Assembly: GCA_002221725.1 (NCBI GenBank)
Contig: NJFT01000236.1
Coordinates: forward strand, 1-61,550
Reading direction: 5' to 3'
Length of the DNA stretch: 61,550 nt
From: Scedosporium boydii
Taxonomy: Eukaryota; Ascomycota; Sordariomycetes; Microascales; Microascaceae
Shown: positions 31,786 to 43,356 of the stretch, in pieces
Position numbering within the stretch: position 1 is the stretch's first letter
Layout of the letters: every line of letters begins with the position of its first letter
The notes under the pieces: model-generated
What the model was told of the DNA's origin: nothing
Databases searched by the model: none
The model's input: the letters and a program-made list of their open reading frames with translations, nothing else
Program-made: the position numbers and the translations under genes

Positions 31786-33838
31786 ATGCTAGCAAACATG
31801 GCGACTGTCTCATCGAACATGACCGCGCTTGAAACGCGGCTCGGAAGCCTTGGCTTAGATGCGCCGCTGCCGCAAATCCCCGTGGTGGACTTCCTGAGAA
31901 AGCCATTGGATATCTACCGCGCACATCTTGCAAGTCTACTAGCAGCCGCCGTCGGATGTGATGTGTCTGTTGCCTATGCCGCCATAACGTCGAGCACAGA
32001 CATCACTTTGGGAGACTTGGCGGTCATCCTCCCACGGCTAAAACTTCCGGCCGCGGATTTTGAGAGCTTGGCCTTTGAAGTTACTAGTAAGGTAGGGGAT
32101 ATCTCATGTTCCTAGCTCTCTATCTCTATGCTTCCCCACGCATGTCAAGTTCAGGGCTAATCTATTGAGGGCCGCCGGTTCAACACAGCTCCCAGGATCT
32201 CCTTTGCTTCAACTGCCATATCCAGATGGCGTCCACTTGCGGATTTTCTTTTCTCCGAAGACGCTCCCCCGCTTGCTTCTCCCTTATATCCACGAGAGGG
32301 GCGCGATGTATGGCGGGGAGACATTCGATGGTGTCGAAAGCGGCATCCCCAATTCACCCGGCGCCGCTGGTAGGCGGGTTATTGTCGAATTTTCCTCTCC
32401 GAATATTGGGACTGAGTTCACTGCCGATCACTTGCGAAGCACTCTTGTTGGCGAGTTCATCGCGAGGACTCATGAAGCGATGGGCTGGAATGTGACAAGG
32501 CTGAACTACATCGGGGACTGGGGGAAGCATATCGGTCTATTGGCATCCGGATGGCAACGGTTCGGCTCCGAGGACTCGCTTCAGGGAAGCGATGCATTAG
32601 ACAATATCCTCGACATTTACGCCAAGGCGGCGGCATTATTCAAGCCTGAACAAGAGCTTAGCAGGCAGGCAAAGAACGACGAAGCGGCCAAGGCCGAAAT
32701 CGAAAGCAAAGGTATCTTCGCCGAGAGGGACGCATTCTTCAAAAAGATGGAAGGCGGAGATGAAGAGGCTCTTGGGTTGTGGAATCGCTGGCGCGAGGTC
32801 AGCATCACCCAGTTCAAAGCTTCCTATGACCGACTCGGCATACGGTTTGACGAGTATTCGGGGGAGTCAACGGTGAAACCAGAGACAATGGCCAGCGTAG
32901 AGGCTATACTGAAAGAGAAGGGTGTGTGCGAGGAGATTGATGGGTCTTGGATGATCAACTTTGCTAAGCACGGTGACAAGGGAAAGGGGTTGGGAACGCA
33001 GCCACTTCGAGGACGGACTGGATCGACAACGTACCTCCTAAGGGACATCGCTGCCGCTCTCGATCGTGACCAGGCATATTCTTTTGACAAAATGATATAT
33101 GTCGTCAGTGCGCGGCAGCAGCTACACTTCCAGCAAGTCTTGATGGCACTGGAGCTCATGGGCCGCGAAGATCTTGCAGCAAGAATCCGACATGTTGGGT
33201 TTGGCGGAATCCAGGGGATACAGACACTGTTGAAAGGTCCCCGCACACTAGATGCAATAATTCAGGGTGTGAAAGAGTTGGTACCCAGAAGTTCGGATGA
33301 TAGAACAGAAGACACGGAAATGCGTGAGGATGCCAAGGTCCTTGCTAGTCTTCTGGTCCAGGAGATGTCCACTAGACGGACTCACAGCTACACATTTGAT
33401 CCAAGGACAGCAGCGTCCACAGAAGGAGATTTTGGGAAGAGGCTGCAGAATTATCACGCAAAAATATCCTCCATCATGGCCAGTTTACAAACCGGCGAAG
33501 CCACAAATATTGAAGCGGACTATTCGCTCTTGGAGGAGGATACTTACGCAGACATTCTCCGAATCATGGCTCAATACCCGGATATTGTCTCTGCCACTTT
33601 TAGGTCATTGGAGCCACATGGGATGCTGGCTTACCTGACCCGGCTGCTCGACACCATCTCTGCCGCGCTGGATGAAGGTGAGGAGGTAGAGGCAGGAGGG
33701 TCAAGCTCTATAACTGGACAAGTTGGGGACGGCCCAGAGGCTCGGCGAGCTCTGTTTGAGCTTTACGAATGTGCAAAACAAGTTCTGGAGAATGGGATGC
33801 AACTGCTCGGATTTCCGATCCCGAGCACTTGGTGTTAA
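31786..33838 (+). CDS. arginyl-tRNA synthetase-like paralogue with degenerate HIGH and KMSKS motifs
   Basis: Exon 1 31786-32091, intron 32092-32188, exon 2 32189-33838, both phase 0, give about 651 aa (ATG 31798 is an alternative). The overall architecture is eukaryotic ArgRS: N-terminal domain, VIVEFSSPNIGTEFTADHLR, NYIGDWGKHIGLLASGW, FDEYSGESTVKPE, TTYLLRDIAAALDRDQAY, DKMIYVVSARQQLHFQQVL, and a C-terminal helical domain ending NGMQLLGFPIPSTWC. The class I HIGH box, normally H-A-G-H-L-R-S in ArgRS, reads T-A-D-H-L-R-S, losing the first His and the Gly. The KMSKS-like loop (M-S-T-R-K-G in yeast ArgRS) reads I-Q-T-L-L-K-G. The segment normally D-T-G-P-Y-L-Q-Y reads D-F-G-K-R-L-Q-N. The frame is intact. 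It is unlikely to be a housekeeping ArgRS; it may be a regulator, an amino-acid-activating enzyme for another product, or a pseudoenzyme. Confidence 0.85.
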
Positions 33839-34606
33839 CTGCCAACTTACAACGAGCGATGAAACTCTTCTCTCTGCCGCTTATCGGTATAAATGACCAG
33901 ACCAATCCCCAGGCGATGGTGGGTGCGAATAATTGTATAGTCTCTCCGGCCGATCTAACCCGAGATCTCTAGTTATACCTAGTTAAAGCATTTCGTTTTC
34001 TCTAATTCTACCTATACTAGAAGCTGCCATTAGTTAGTTTCGGCAATACTGAACATTCAAAAGTCATAAAACAGGGAGAAAAAATTAGAGTCGGATGGCA
34101 TGCCGTCTTCTGTAGATATTTGCTAGGAGAATATCTCTTACGGCGTACGTATTGTACCGAGAATCTTATCAAAAATGGGCAGATATCCTGCATGGCGAAG
34201 GAAGTTGGCGGGTTATAACAGCTATGTATGTAACCCTAGAATGGTCGCAGGCTATGGGTTCTTTCAGAGGAAGACCTCGACACGTTCAGACCTAGCATTT
34301 GATTTAATGTATCCCAACGCACCGAGATAAGCAGCAAGGGTTGGAGATGGCCACGAAACGCCGCTAAATCCTACAACTCGTCACGCTTCCTAGGAATAAA
34401 TGAACTGTTATATGATTTCGAACGGCGTTGTGTAACGTAACGCATCGGATCTAGTGATTCTCGTGACGATAGAGAATGGTTCCTTGACCATCAGCCTACT
34501 GCATGTCGACCGTCACCAGAAAATTAACCTGTTTGGTGATGGAAACGCCATTATCTTTGAATCTAAATTCAGGACCTCAAAATGAATATTAGTGGAGTCT
34601 CTGCCG
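33839..34606. other. intergenic, AT-rich; no gene
   Basis: 3' flank of the ArgRS-like gene and of the ankyrin pseudogene (convergent). AT-rich around 33960-34110. No RNA gene or repeat is visible. Confidence 0.5.
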
Positions 34607-37600
34607 TCAAATCTCCAGTCCTGATATCCCCGAGGGCATGTTTACATCCGCTCTTCCCTTCTGGACCAAGAATTTGACCATCTCGACATTCCCGAAAGGT
34701 ACCGATATTGCTGCTGCGAGGGCGCTGCCGTACTGGCCATGTTCGACAGCCGTGTTCACGTCTGCACCGCCCTTTTGAACCAAGAAGTTGACCTGCTGGA
34801 CCCCGCCTCCGCCTGCCACTGCGATAAGGGCGCTTCCGTGGCTTCCGTAGTGCAGAGCCCTGTTCACGTCCGCTTTTCCTTCTCGGATCAGGAACTCAAG
34901 GGTGTTCACCTCAACTCCGAAGGTGAAGGCTGCAGCAGCGAGTGTGCCACCGTAAGTGCCGTACTCGAGAGGTTGATTCACGTCTACGCCCCCGTGCTAA
35001 ATCAGGAATCTCATAATCTCAATCCGTGCGGGATAGCTCGAGGTTGCGGCAGCTGTGATTGCGTTGCCTCTGGTGCTATTTAGGAGAGGTCGGTTCACAT
35101 CCGCCTTGCCTTTTTGGACAAGGTATCTGACAATATCAATGCTCCCTCTAGTCACTGCTGCCTCGAGCGCAGTGTCGTAGCCCCCAACCTGAAGGGGCAT
35201 GTTAACGTCCGATTTCGCTTCTTCAACAAAGAATCTGACAATATCGGTATTTCCCTTCAGTACTGCCGCCGAAAGGGCACTTCCCATCTTTTCATGTTGA
35301 AGTGCAATGTTGACATCTGCCCCTGCTTCTTTGACCAAGAACCTGACGAGGTCAGTGTTTTCTAGATGTACTGCCAAGGTAACGATATTTCCACAATTAT
35401 TCGACGAGCAAGGGACGTTTATGTCTGCTCCTTCTTCCAGGATTAGATACCTGACGATGTCGGCCCTTCCGCCGAGAACTGCACCCTCGAGAGCGTATGC
35501 GTCGACATTAGCCTTTCCTTCGTGGATGAGGATCTTGACAATTCCAATGTGTCCTGCACTCGCAGCAGCACCTAGGGCATTTCCAAGTCGCGAATTCTGA
35601 AGTTTCATGTTGACATCTGCTTTCCCTTCGTATATTAGGAACCGAACAATACCAGCCCTCCCTCCACGCGAGGCCGCTGCAAGAGCACTGGTTTCCTAGG
35701 TCATTCACAAAATCCGACCATTTTTTAGACTCTTTGTCGGGCACGTAGCGGTCCACTTGATTGTGGGCATCTCTTGTCTCGAAGAAGGTCCAAACCGATC
35801 TATAATGGCCCAGGCTCTCCTCGGCTTCCCTAGAAAGCCCCCGTCCGGTATAGGTTTCCATCAAAGCTCAAAATCCTCGACAACCGAAAGCTTGCTCCTC
35901 TTTCTTCTTGGATCTAATAGCCGCCCGGTAGATCTCACCGAGTTCGATTATTATGCTCCGTTGGAATTGACGGGGCCGAGGTAGAACATGGACTTGAGAA
36001 GGTCCTCTCCACGCTGAAATTCGCTGCTGCGTCGAAAGGCCCTAGCACGACCCAGCAAGTCATCCATAACATCCTCAAGGAGTGGCAACTTCGATCTCTG
36101 TAGAAGAGGTGGGACGATACTCATCAACGCTTCTTCCTGGGACGCAAGATTGGCCGCGACGAGTGTGTTGGCAATCGATCGAACATGAAGGTTGGTCAGT
36201 CCGAGGTATGGCTGGTCCAACGAATTCTCAAGTACTCCTAAAGTGGCAGCTTGGCTTTGGCCAAGGTCAACTTCCTTCAATGAATTCATTATGTCGGCAA
36301 TTCTACAAATGAAGATAGTGAATATGTCTTGCGCGATTTTTTGCAGTGGTGTGCCCCTCGATTTGATGGCCAAGAGCACCTTTGTATCACTCGTCGTAGG
36401 AGATGCACCGATGTCCAAACTGCGGTTCTCCCACGCTGATAATACCGAAAGAGCAGTGGGATAGTGCGTCGGCTCTTGGGCTGCTGGGTCGCTCGGAATG
36501 CGGTATCCAAGAATGCCATGCGTTTGCGTGATCCAGAGGCGTATGGCCGACTTGGCACTCGCCTCGTCTTTCTCTTGAACAATCATGTTTTTAGACGAAA
36601 ACAAGGTTGAATGTCCCTCCAGTTGCTTCAGTGACCACCACCAGAGCCCAATAGCAGCCTCTAACTGGTGTTTACTGATCTCCCACCTGCCGTCGTTGTA
36701 GCGCATAAGGAAGTGAATGGGAAAATGCCGAGGCTGTGGGAAGTCGAGCGTTAGCTGGCAGGTAGTTGACCAGACAAAAGCTTTTGCGTCGCTCCACTCG
36801 GCCGGAAGCACAGCATTATTGGAGAATATGTATTCGACCGAATCTTGTAATGCCTCCTGAAGTTGCCCTGCTACGGCTCGAATACGCTTGGTCAGATGGC
36901 ATGATGGGGCTGCTTGTGAGATACGCAAGACGAAGCCTGAAATACAGTATTCTGGCTGCTTCATTGGGTTGGCCTTGGTCCTCCCCGTTTAGACGTAACC
37001 AGGTCACGGCAGAGTTAGGACACTGCCCCTCGAGATCCAGCCTGTTGTTCCTGCTTCTCTAATATTGCGGGGCGGAACCCAACAATCTGCGCACCCTCTT
37101 GATTTGTAGAGGTGAGGACATCGACATTCTCGTCGCACTGGTGTGAGTGATCTGTATCCAACGACTTAGACGGATGAGGACGGTCGCTAATGTGCCAGGC
37201 ACCAATGGGCCTCCTTTCGTCATCGATGACTCCCTTGATGTTAGCTGAACAGAGTCTATCTCTATATGATTTGGCTTAACGCTTACCAGATTCTAAATTC
37301 AGTGCCCGCCAATCGAGTTCGTGTCCTTCAACGTCCCTTTTCAGATCTTTCATGTGTTTGCTTCCCAGTTGAGGCGCCTACTCCGTAGCAGGGCACGCAC
37401 AACAGCCATACACAAGGTAGACGCCAGCTGGTATAATGCGATAGAACCGTGTAGGCCACGTAAGCCGACAAATTGGAAGGCGAAGCCGAGAATTGAGGAT
37501 GACACGGCCACCAAGAGGAGTGGGAAGCTGTGGCCGATGGAGTCTGGATCTCTTCTAGATGGCTCGTTGTCTACTCTCCATGAAGTCACTTATTGTCGCT

Positions 37601-38657
37601 TCTTCTCCGAATGAGCAAAAGCGTTGAACAATTGGTCGCCAACTCGTTGCCCGCCCGGCTGCAACCAGCATGTGGCTGTTTTCGGACCTGGGGTGGTCTC
37701 ATCGCATTTTCTGACGAATACCCGTTCGCATGACTTGCGCTCTATCAATACCGCGCACGTGGTCATTCCAAAGACGAGGAGTGCCGTTCCGGAGACCGCA
37801 AGATAGAACGACCATAGATGGGGCGGGCCCTCGGTAGTGTTGCTGTAGAAGGTCATCCATGAAGCGAACGCGAAGAAACTCAGCTGCGGCAACACCCCGA
37901 AGATAGCAGCGGCAAACTGAACATAGCGTGGTGTTGTCCGAATGCCGATATTCAGCGACAGGTTAGGGTAAGGGGCGAATCTTTCATGAGGAATGCCCCC
38001 TTCCACGCCGTTCCCGGTCTCATGGTTGTCGCTTGGTGCGGATGACGGACTAACTCCTACTAGAGTAGCTGTGGAGTTGGATGCTCGTGGGTTGACTTCT
38101 GCCCATATACAAGGCCCACTTGTCGCGGCCACATCAGCGCCGGCCGAGAAGAGTAAAACCCTCGGGAGTTCAATGCCACATGATGGGTGGTGCGAGACCC
38201 GACCTTTGCCCGCTTGCACGGTGAGCTTGGGATAAAAGTCTCTTCCCTGGGTGAAGAAGAATTCCAGAACCTCGGGGCGCCCGAAAACTCGGCAGATGCC
38301 TCCGTTCGACCACAGCTCGCACACGTCGTGGCTAGTGCACGAACATAGTTCCGCTTCCGCCATTCCATGCGCCTCTTGCCCTCTCCCGATAAACGACTTG
38401 AGCGATGCATTTCCGTACACCCGAATCACCGACACAACAGCTGTTAGGATGCCCAGGGGCGCGACTCCAAAGATGATATTGTCCAGCACTGAGGTGGACT
38501 CGCTGAGGAACTGCTTTGTGACTTGTTCTCCAAAAAGGGCAATGATTGGGGCAATATGGGTTGCGAAATTGTTGGTGAAGTCATCCCATTCTTCCGCATT
38601 GCTACCTGCTGCGGCTAGGTCGCCGAGGGTGAGCACGCAGAAAAGGACTGCCGGCAT
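34607..38657 (-). pseudogene. large fungal membrane/ankyrin-repeat protein with at least six lesions
   Basis: A single ancestral gene can be followed over 4 kb. It has an N-terminal membrane part (ATG 38657, EEWDDFTNNFATHIAPII, IIFGVAPLGILTAVVSVIRV, HDVCELWSNGGICRVFGRPE), more TM helices (FVGLRGLHGS), GHELDW, a helical middle region (AAIGLWWWSLKQLEGHST, EDLLKSMFYLGPVNSN), TYTGRGLSREAEESLGHYR, then ankyrin repeats (GKADVNRPLLNSTRGNAITA and similar). Breaks: TAA 37590-37592 before VTSW; frameshift near 37340; frameshift near 36900; 1-nt frameshift plus TAA at 35951; TGA at 35868-35870 before ALMETYTG; 2-nt frameshift near 35690 between DLGNQ and SALAAAS; TAG 34997-34999 inside a repeat. Frames are otherwise well kept, so decay is recent. 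Ankyrin giants of this kind are often linked to non-self recognition, but the role here is unproven. Confidence 0.8.
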
Positions 38658-40187
38658 TCTAGAGCATATACTAGATAGATTGGATTATCTGAAGGTGTAA
38701 AAAAAAAAAAATAAATAAAAAAAGAAAAAATAAAAAATTTAAGTCGGAGTTAGTAGAGGCGGGGCCGACGTAGCTTTTGCAGTTTGCAGCCCGACAAAGC
38801 CACCATAGACGTACTTATCCAAGGAGCTGAGCGTCTAGCTGGCCTCCTCGAGGCCGCTGCGCACCAACCACTTTCCAGTAGCAAGCGCCGTGGCTGCATG
38901 TTAGCTGCAGCAACACCATGGACAGAGTCGATAATTGACAGAAACTATAGCTGGCGTGGCCCTTAACTGCAGACTCCCCTCCCTGCTCACTTCGCTCACT
39001 TGTCCCCAGGCTGATGAGGAAGTTAACAGCCATTAGTACGAGAAGGCTCGGAGCCGGGAATCCTTGGTCAAGGGTCTCTTAGAACGGGAATGCGGTATTC
39101 CAACTCGCCGAGACCGGGGGCCTCTCTTCTCTTCTTTTTGCTTACAAGTCGAAGAATTCTACTCGAAGTTTAGTGTCCCCCTTTCGGTCGTTTCAGTCAC
39201 CATGATGCAGTTCTTTTCTTCACAGGGATTAGGATTCGACTTCTTCCTCCCTTTATGTTACTGTCCTCCATCAATGGAATCGATGTCTGTCAGCTCCTAC
39301 AACGGCTTTGCAGCGGCTCATAGTCGGAGCTGTTCCAGAACATTGGCCACACATATGCCTCAATAATTATTTTGTTCTATGTGTAATGCTGCGGTCAGGG
39401 CTGCACCAATCCATCTCAGGAGCTTTCCTGGAAGAGGATTTATGGGCGCTTGCCTTCTCTTGGTTGTGCACCTGTCACCGCTCCTTTCGAAAATAATAAA
39501 TGATATGTGCGACTCTAGGACAGAGAACCTTGCTCAACGGATTTGACCTCGATGGCGACTATAGTCGCAGTTAGAGTCAACGTCGAAAGTAAAGCATATA
39601 ATTGCGAGCAGGAGTAATTCGTCGAGGAACCGAGCGTGATTCTCAAATGCTAATACTTCGTAATGTTCGTCGCGTCGTTGGCCTGAAGGCTCGACCTCTG
39701 TGACTCGGACTCGGACATTGACCATTCTTTTCCTTCAACAGTAGATCTTTCATTACGACCCCCCTAAACCCTTAAAGTCTGAGGATGTTGTGATCTCGGG
39801 ATCAACCCTGCGAGTGGAAGATAGGGTAATTCGTGGTGGTTGCCTTTTGAGCTAAAAGCTGAAGGGTCTCAATGGTGGACCGTGAATGTGGAGCCACCCT
39901 CACTGCTTCCCCCTTGTTGCCTAACTCATACGAACTAATTTTACCCCTCACCCTCAGCTGAAGTCGAGCTTGGCTTGGTCCCTTGCTTCATTGGCTCTGG
40001 CCTGCTCGGAACCAAGGTAAACTCTCCATAGTGCAGGAGGAGAGGGACAAGATGGTCAATTCAAAGCCCGGTGTCTGTCTTGATGCCTGAGTCGCCAAGA
40101 AGCACTGGATCTAGGGAACTCCACATTACATCTTCAGCCGCAATCGCTCTTCACGATCTCCTGAGTTTCCCTCCTTTCCCCCTTCTT
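38658..40187. other. 1.5-kb intergenic region, divergent promoters
   Basis: Upstream of both the membrane/ankyrin pseudogene (minus) and the DUF4246 gene (plus). It includes the A/T tract at 38699 and pyrimidine-rich sequence before 40188. No gene is supported. Confidence 0.5.
38699..38740. repeat. A-rich low-complexity tract
   Basis: Thirteen A followed by AT-interrupted A runs (AATAAATAAAAAAAG and similar), 40 bp upstream of the membrane/ankyrin pseudogene start. It may be a nucleosome-free promoter tract. Confidence 0.8.
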
Positions 40188-40195
40188 TATTTAAG
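40188..40195 (+). promoter_or_regulatory. TATA-like box (TATTTAAG)
   Basis: The motif follows a long pyrimidine tract and lies 31 nt before the DUF4246 ATG. Its position suggests a short 5' leader or a nearby start site. Confidence 0.4.
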
Positions 40196-40225
40196 TTCAG
40201 CCGTCCGCACAGTAAATCGCACAAA

Positions 40226-42241
40226 ATGAGTCGCCTTGGTTCTATTGCTCAGCAGATACGGATATCCCAACAGAAAAGGAACATGCCTCCCAACCCCAAT
40301 GCTCCCGAGTCCTCCAGACTCGAGATATTCGGCTTCGGGCGCGATGTGGACAGCGATTATCCCCGCGCCAAATTCCCCTCGGGGTGGGCGAGCCAAGGCG
40401 TCACGCTGCGAGAGAAGCGGATGCTGGCGTTCATCGACAGCATCACCGATAAGCCAGACTGGGAAACCAAGGTCTTTGACGAGGCAATTGTCAAGAAGTG
40501 GCGTGAGGAAGCAAATGTGTTCCCTGAATATCTGAACGGGGACGTTTTGCTTTCGGAGAAGATGTTTGATTTTGTATGTTGGATTCTTCTGTCCTTCTAA
40601 GACTATTACCCCGTGATTGACGAGTCACGGTCGCAGTGTATCGAGGAATTGCGGGAGAAGGCCGCTAGCTTTAAGGCCACTGGTCGAGTCAATATCTACG
40701 ATGCGGAGATCACGATCGTGAAATCCGACACCGCCGTTCCCACAGCTCTCAGGGATGATCTCATTGAGGGTGTGAAGGTGCTTGAGAATGTTCCTGAACA
40801 CAAGAAGGACTGGCACCCCGGGTCTGACAACAAAGTTCTCGATGTCTTGCACCCATCCCTGTTCCCCGTTGTTTTCGGTCTCACAAAGGCCCTTCCTGAT
40901 GAAAAAGTACCCTTGGAGGGATGCATCAGTTATACCGGAAAGGGCGAGCCTACGCAGTCCTACATGCCTACGCGAATGGACTTGCCACCGTATGGTAGCT
41001 TTCAATGGCTGCCTACCGATGTTCAGCTGACCGACTCTGGTGCTAAACTCCTTGGCTACATCAATAATCTACACCCCGAGCAGCACCAGGACCTTTTCAA
41101 AATTCTTGAGCGCATGGTAGATGTTGCTGTCCCGCTGTGGGATGAGTGCCTTAGTGGCTACTACAACAGAATGAGAATCGTCCTCGGCGCCACGGGTGAG
41201 GATGATTACACGTTCCCAGAAGGTCTAAAATATCGCATCCCAGACAGGGAGGAACCCAAATGTTGGTATGACCCAATCAAAGACACTGTCGGGGTTGCTG
41301 GAGAAGACAAGAAGGAACAGGAAGGTGAGAACGAAGGAGAAGAAGACGACGATGACGACGACGACGACTGGAAATGGGAGGATGATTTTAGGGACTGGAA
41401 GGAAGAGCACCGCGTCCTTGTCTATAGGGAGCCCCGAGATTACATTTCGCAAGCCGATCTTGTCTCGAAGAATCGTGCCGGCGTTAACTTGAAGCAAGAC
41501 TACGAGAAGGGAATCCAAGTCATCTTTAAGCTCGCCAATATCCACTTAACGCCCGAGAAGCCCGAATATGAGGGCGGTACATGGCATGTCGAGGGTGCGC
41601 TGAACGAAGGAATCTGCGCTACGGCCATCTACTATTATGACCAGGAGAACATCACCGACAGCCACCTCGCCTTCCGCCAGGCCATTGACACCGAAGACGT
41701 CATTATGCTGCCCGACCAGAACGAGTACGATAGCATTGAGGCGTTTCTGGGCGTCGAGCAGGACGGACCTGCCATCCAGGAGCTCGGAAAAGTCCTCACT
41801 CGCGAGGGCCGTTTCCTTGTCTTCCCCAACTCTATGCAGCACCAAGTTCAGCCATTCTCGTTGAAGGACAAGTCAAAGCCAGGCCATCGCAAGATCCTGG
41901 TGATGTTCCTCATCGATCCTCAGCGTCGCGTCCTTTCAACGAGTAACGTCCCGCCCCAGCGTCGGGATTGGTGGGCGGACGAGGTCCGGAAACAGCAGTC
42001 CCTTGTGAAGCTGCCGGCCGAGCTCTTCGACCACACCGTTGACATGGTGGACGACTTTCCCATTTCTTGGGAACAGGCTCTGGAGATTCGGAAGAAGCTT
42101 ATGGAGGAACGATCGGCCAGTACTAAGCTCGCTAATGAGAAGATGCTCGAAGTTAGTCACCCTCTCAACCCTAGTCCCATGGAATTGCCCAGCTCAACTA
42201 ACTTTCCAATTTAGGAAACCTTCAGCTTTTGCGAACATTGA
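40226..42241 (+). CDS. DUF4246 protein (2-oxoglutarate/Fe oxygenase-like fold), 629 aa
   Basis: Exons 40226-40573, 40637-42151 and 42215-42241, all phase 0. Intron 1 removes a TAA and joins KMFDF to CIEELREKAASFKATGR. Intron 2 (GTTAGT...CTAAC...TTTAG) exposes the family-type end LEETFSFCEH. Signatures are RMDLPPYGSFQWLPTDV, RDYISQADLVSKNRAGVNL, QVIFKLANIHLTPEKPEYEG, GTWHVEGALNEGICAT (probable metal His plus acidic residue) and FPNSMQHQVQPF (second His). DUF4246 proteins are widespread in fungi and have a jelly-roll reminiscent of 2OG oxygenases; the substrate is unknown. A linker of Glu and eight Asp (about 41330-41370) is specific to this copy. The gene appears intact. Confidence 0.9.
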
Positions 42242-42601
42242 AAGGTCGCCCCGGAGTAGTTGACTTGATAGAGGAATGAGTTTTGCAGGCAATCAAAAGG
42301 AGGGTCTTTTCCCCCTCTTCATTTTCACATGTCATCATCGACATAGAACCAAGGAGAAGTATTTAGCAAATTGATGCGAGGGGTTCAGCCTCCGGTTTCA
42401 GATCCCAGCCCTATAAACCTTATTGTCACCGTCCAATTAACAAAACCTTTCATGAAAGTATAGAACTCCGTCCGTCTCATCTCCTAGGCAATGCAGTGAT
42501 AATGTGTTAGAATTCTAGAGCTACTGGTTCTTGCTTAAGCGCCTAATGGATAAATCTGGAGATTTTGCACCCTTTCTCCCGAGGAACCACTTTCCGTGGC
42601 G

Positions 42602-42625
42602 GCTGCTGCTGCTGCTGCTGCTGCT
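42602..42625 (+). repeat. (GCT)8 microsatellite
   Basis: Eight perfect GCT units followed by GCC, outside any supported coding region. Confidence 0.9.
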
Positions 42626-43231
42626 GCCTCAAGCCCTCGAGAGCCGAAGACCCGCTTATTGGGAAGACTACAAAAGGGCATGCCCGGTAAACTTGGAAGC
42701 CCAACATGTGACATCATGACTGCCTCTGCCTTGTTGAAAATCTCGCTAAAGCAGAATATCACCGAAGAGAATGCGAAGACTTTGCAGCAGGCGGAGCATA
42801 GTTGGCAACGGAGAAGGCATTGGATTGGCCAAATCTCCCTCCGCATCCCACTTTCTGTACCCCAAAAGTAACTTCTCCACAAATATGCTCCACGACTCGG
42901 CGGGCCTGTGTATGCAAGAGTGCACAGCGCCCGCTTTTCATCTCGCTCGGCTCCACCGAGAGTCTTGCCCTGTTTCAACGAGATCACAGCTTCCAATTAA
43001 AGAACGTCGCATCGTTCTACAACCGCTCATTCCTACCCGTAGAAAGACTCGTTGGTGGCGCTCCGGGCGGGAGGCAACTGCATTTGTACGCACCTCGGCG
43101 GTGACGACATGGTCGACCATGACGCCATGTGATTAAACCCCCTTACTACTTTTCCACTATAAACTCCACGGCCAAGACATCCATGTGGAACTTATATCCC
43201 TCTTCCCCGGCCCGTGGAATGTCAAAATGTG

Positions 43232-43239
43232 TATTTAAA
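43232..43239 (+). promoter_or_regulatory. TATA-like box (TATTTAAA)
   Basis: Located 118 nt upstream of the transporter ATG, followed by a leader containing TTTTTGTGTTTTC pyrimidine-rich sequence. Confidence 0.45.
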
Positions 43240-43356
43240 GTCAGACGCTTTCCCGTCTGACTCGGCACCAACCGATGGATCTTGATGTGATCCAAACTTG
43301 GTCCCACTTTTTGTGTTTTCTTTTGGTTGCGTTGTTGTTTCCAAAGTTCAAGCAAG

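Larger units (their letters stand above)
42242..43356. other. intergenic with trinucleotide repeat; transporter promoter at its end
   Basis: Between the DUF4246 stop and the sugar-transporter start. It contains (GCT)8 and a TATA-like box at 43232. No gene is supported. Confidence 0.5.

Noticed and set aside
40574..40601. A 28-nt intron ending at CTAAG in the DUF4246 gene
   Set aside because: Too short and out of frame; the 63-nt intron ending TCGCAG gives the correct phase and a family-like junction.
42596..42871. Ala-rich frame over the (GCT)8 repeat
   Set aside because: The Ala run is the translation of the microsatellite; the remainder has no coding character.
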